A DNA stretch of 64,000 bases from Cercophora sp. LCS_1 (Eukaryota; Ascomycota; Sordariomycetes; Sordariales; Lasiosphaeriaceae). Below are positions 63,322 to 64,000 of the stretch, one piece after another. The stretch spans positions 544,178 through 608,177 of the forward strand of contig JAPZLL010000022.1 of NCBI GenBank assembly GCA_036250225.1, written 5' to 3'. The notes under the pieces are model-generated. The model made no database searches. It saw only the letters and a program-made list of their open reading frames with translations, and was not told the DNA's origin. The position numbers were made by a program, and so were the translations under genes. Each line of letters starts with the position of its first letter. Position 1 is the stretch's first letter.

Positions 63322-64000
63322 GGCGAATGTGTGAAAGTATCAGGCAAGGCAGGTAAACGGGGCTGATAAGTAAACAATCTGGATGATGTGAGTTGCGAAG
63401 TTAAGGCAGAGGTGAATGATTTCTGTCGTTGCAGTTCGTTGAAAATGAGAGGGGGAACCCGAGATAAATACTCCCTTGCCTAGCTATCGTGTCATAGAAA
63501 ACCCCAAAGTCTTGAAACAGTAACTTCGCCACAGATTGGGCTGGCTTGCGCCAGACCTTACAGACCGTGCGTCTCATGTCCAAACAGTAGCTGTACAATT
63601 AGACTAAGCCCTATCAGATAGAGTAGTTGGCCAAATTCGGCCCCAGATGCCCATTTGTTGGGTTGGCTTGGAGCATATAACCTGACACCACTGCAGTATA
63701 CTGGCGTTACGCTCTGGCGGCACTCTCTAGCGGTTATCAGGGTACCTAAAATAAGGTATAAGCAAGGTTTTGGAGTCCTGCTGGCACTTCGTATCTACTA
63801 GGTACTATTAGAGCTCACTATTAGGACTAATAGATAATAAACCTTTTAAAGAAATTTTGAGCCCTCTTCATTAAGCTTATTAATTGTTATCCAATGACTT
63901 GGGGGTGGCGCCGAGGCGCCGGTGCACCGGCGCAGGGCGGCCGTTTCGGGACCCCTGAACCCCTGAATCACGTGGTGGCCTGTGCACCACCACAGCCGTC
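63322..64000. other. intergenic, window end
   Basis: 5' flank of the kinase gene. 63780-63890 is AT-rich; from about 63900 a GC-rich stretch with inverted GGCGCCGAGGCGCCGG-type sequence begins, possibly the edge of another repeat. Confidence 0.4.

Noticed and set aside
1..64000. tRNA, rRNA or CRISPR arrays
   Set aside because: No cloverleaf with a GGTTCGAATC-type arm, no rRNA motifs and no regular spacer-repeat array were seen by eye.

Overview
The window is nuclear DNA of a filamentous ascomycete, most likely a Sordariomycete. Many genes carry short introns of about 50-90 nt with GT..AG ends. The gene set includes an AA9 polysaccharide monooxygenase with a CBM1, an asco-type laccase, a HET-domain protein, a Helo-like N-terminal protein, F-box proteins and a pogo/Fot-type transposon. 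Several broken genes and repeats carry C-to-T type damage (CAG/CAA/CGA read as TAG/TAA/TGA), as expected from repeat-induced point mutation (RIP). I saw no rRNA, tRNA or CRISPR array.

Layout. 0.25-25 kb is mostly intact genes: a PD-(D/E)XK nuclease-like protein, a dynamin GTPase, AA9+CBM1, a GNAT acetyltransferase, an unknown protein with a HET-like tail and an S15/CocE-type hydrolase. A decayed nonself-recognition locus follows (Helo-like gene with three amber codons, flanked by duplicated fragments of itself and by a HET tail remnant), then a small conserved protein, a six-exon laccase, a flavodoxin-like protein and a SAM methyltransferase. 26-31.5 kb is a repeat island with a dispersed AT-rich repeat and a dead pogo element. 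32-47.4 kb is genes again: ankyrin protein, F-box-like protein, GH2 glycosidase, HhH-GPD DNA glycosylase, two six-cysteine secreted proteins, a large HET protein and a secreted BBE-type FAD oxidase. 47.7-51.3 kb is the relic of a very large DUF3638/DUF3645 protein that has been inverted internally. 51.4-53.1 kb is a second repeat island with a nested insertion. 53-64 kb holds an F-box protein, a decayed HNH nuclease gene, tandem repeats, a secreted cysteine-rich protein, a MITE with perfect inverted repeats, and a protein kinase whose frame continues past one amber codon into a tandem CCCH zinc-finger region.

The lignocellulose genes (AA9, laccase, GH2, FAD oxidase) fit a plant-litter or dung saprotroph. 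The HET, Helo-like, F-box and decayed HNH/kinase genes form the fast-turnover part, and the repeats sit next to them. The most notable points are the six-cysteine paralogue pair with conserved intron and cysteine spacing, the inverted DUF3638 relic, the kinase-zinc-finger frame, and the nested repeat structure shared by 26-31 kb and 51-53 kb.

Exon coordinates below were worked out by hand from reading frames and splice sites. Family names are from recognised motifs, not from database searches.
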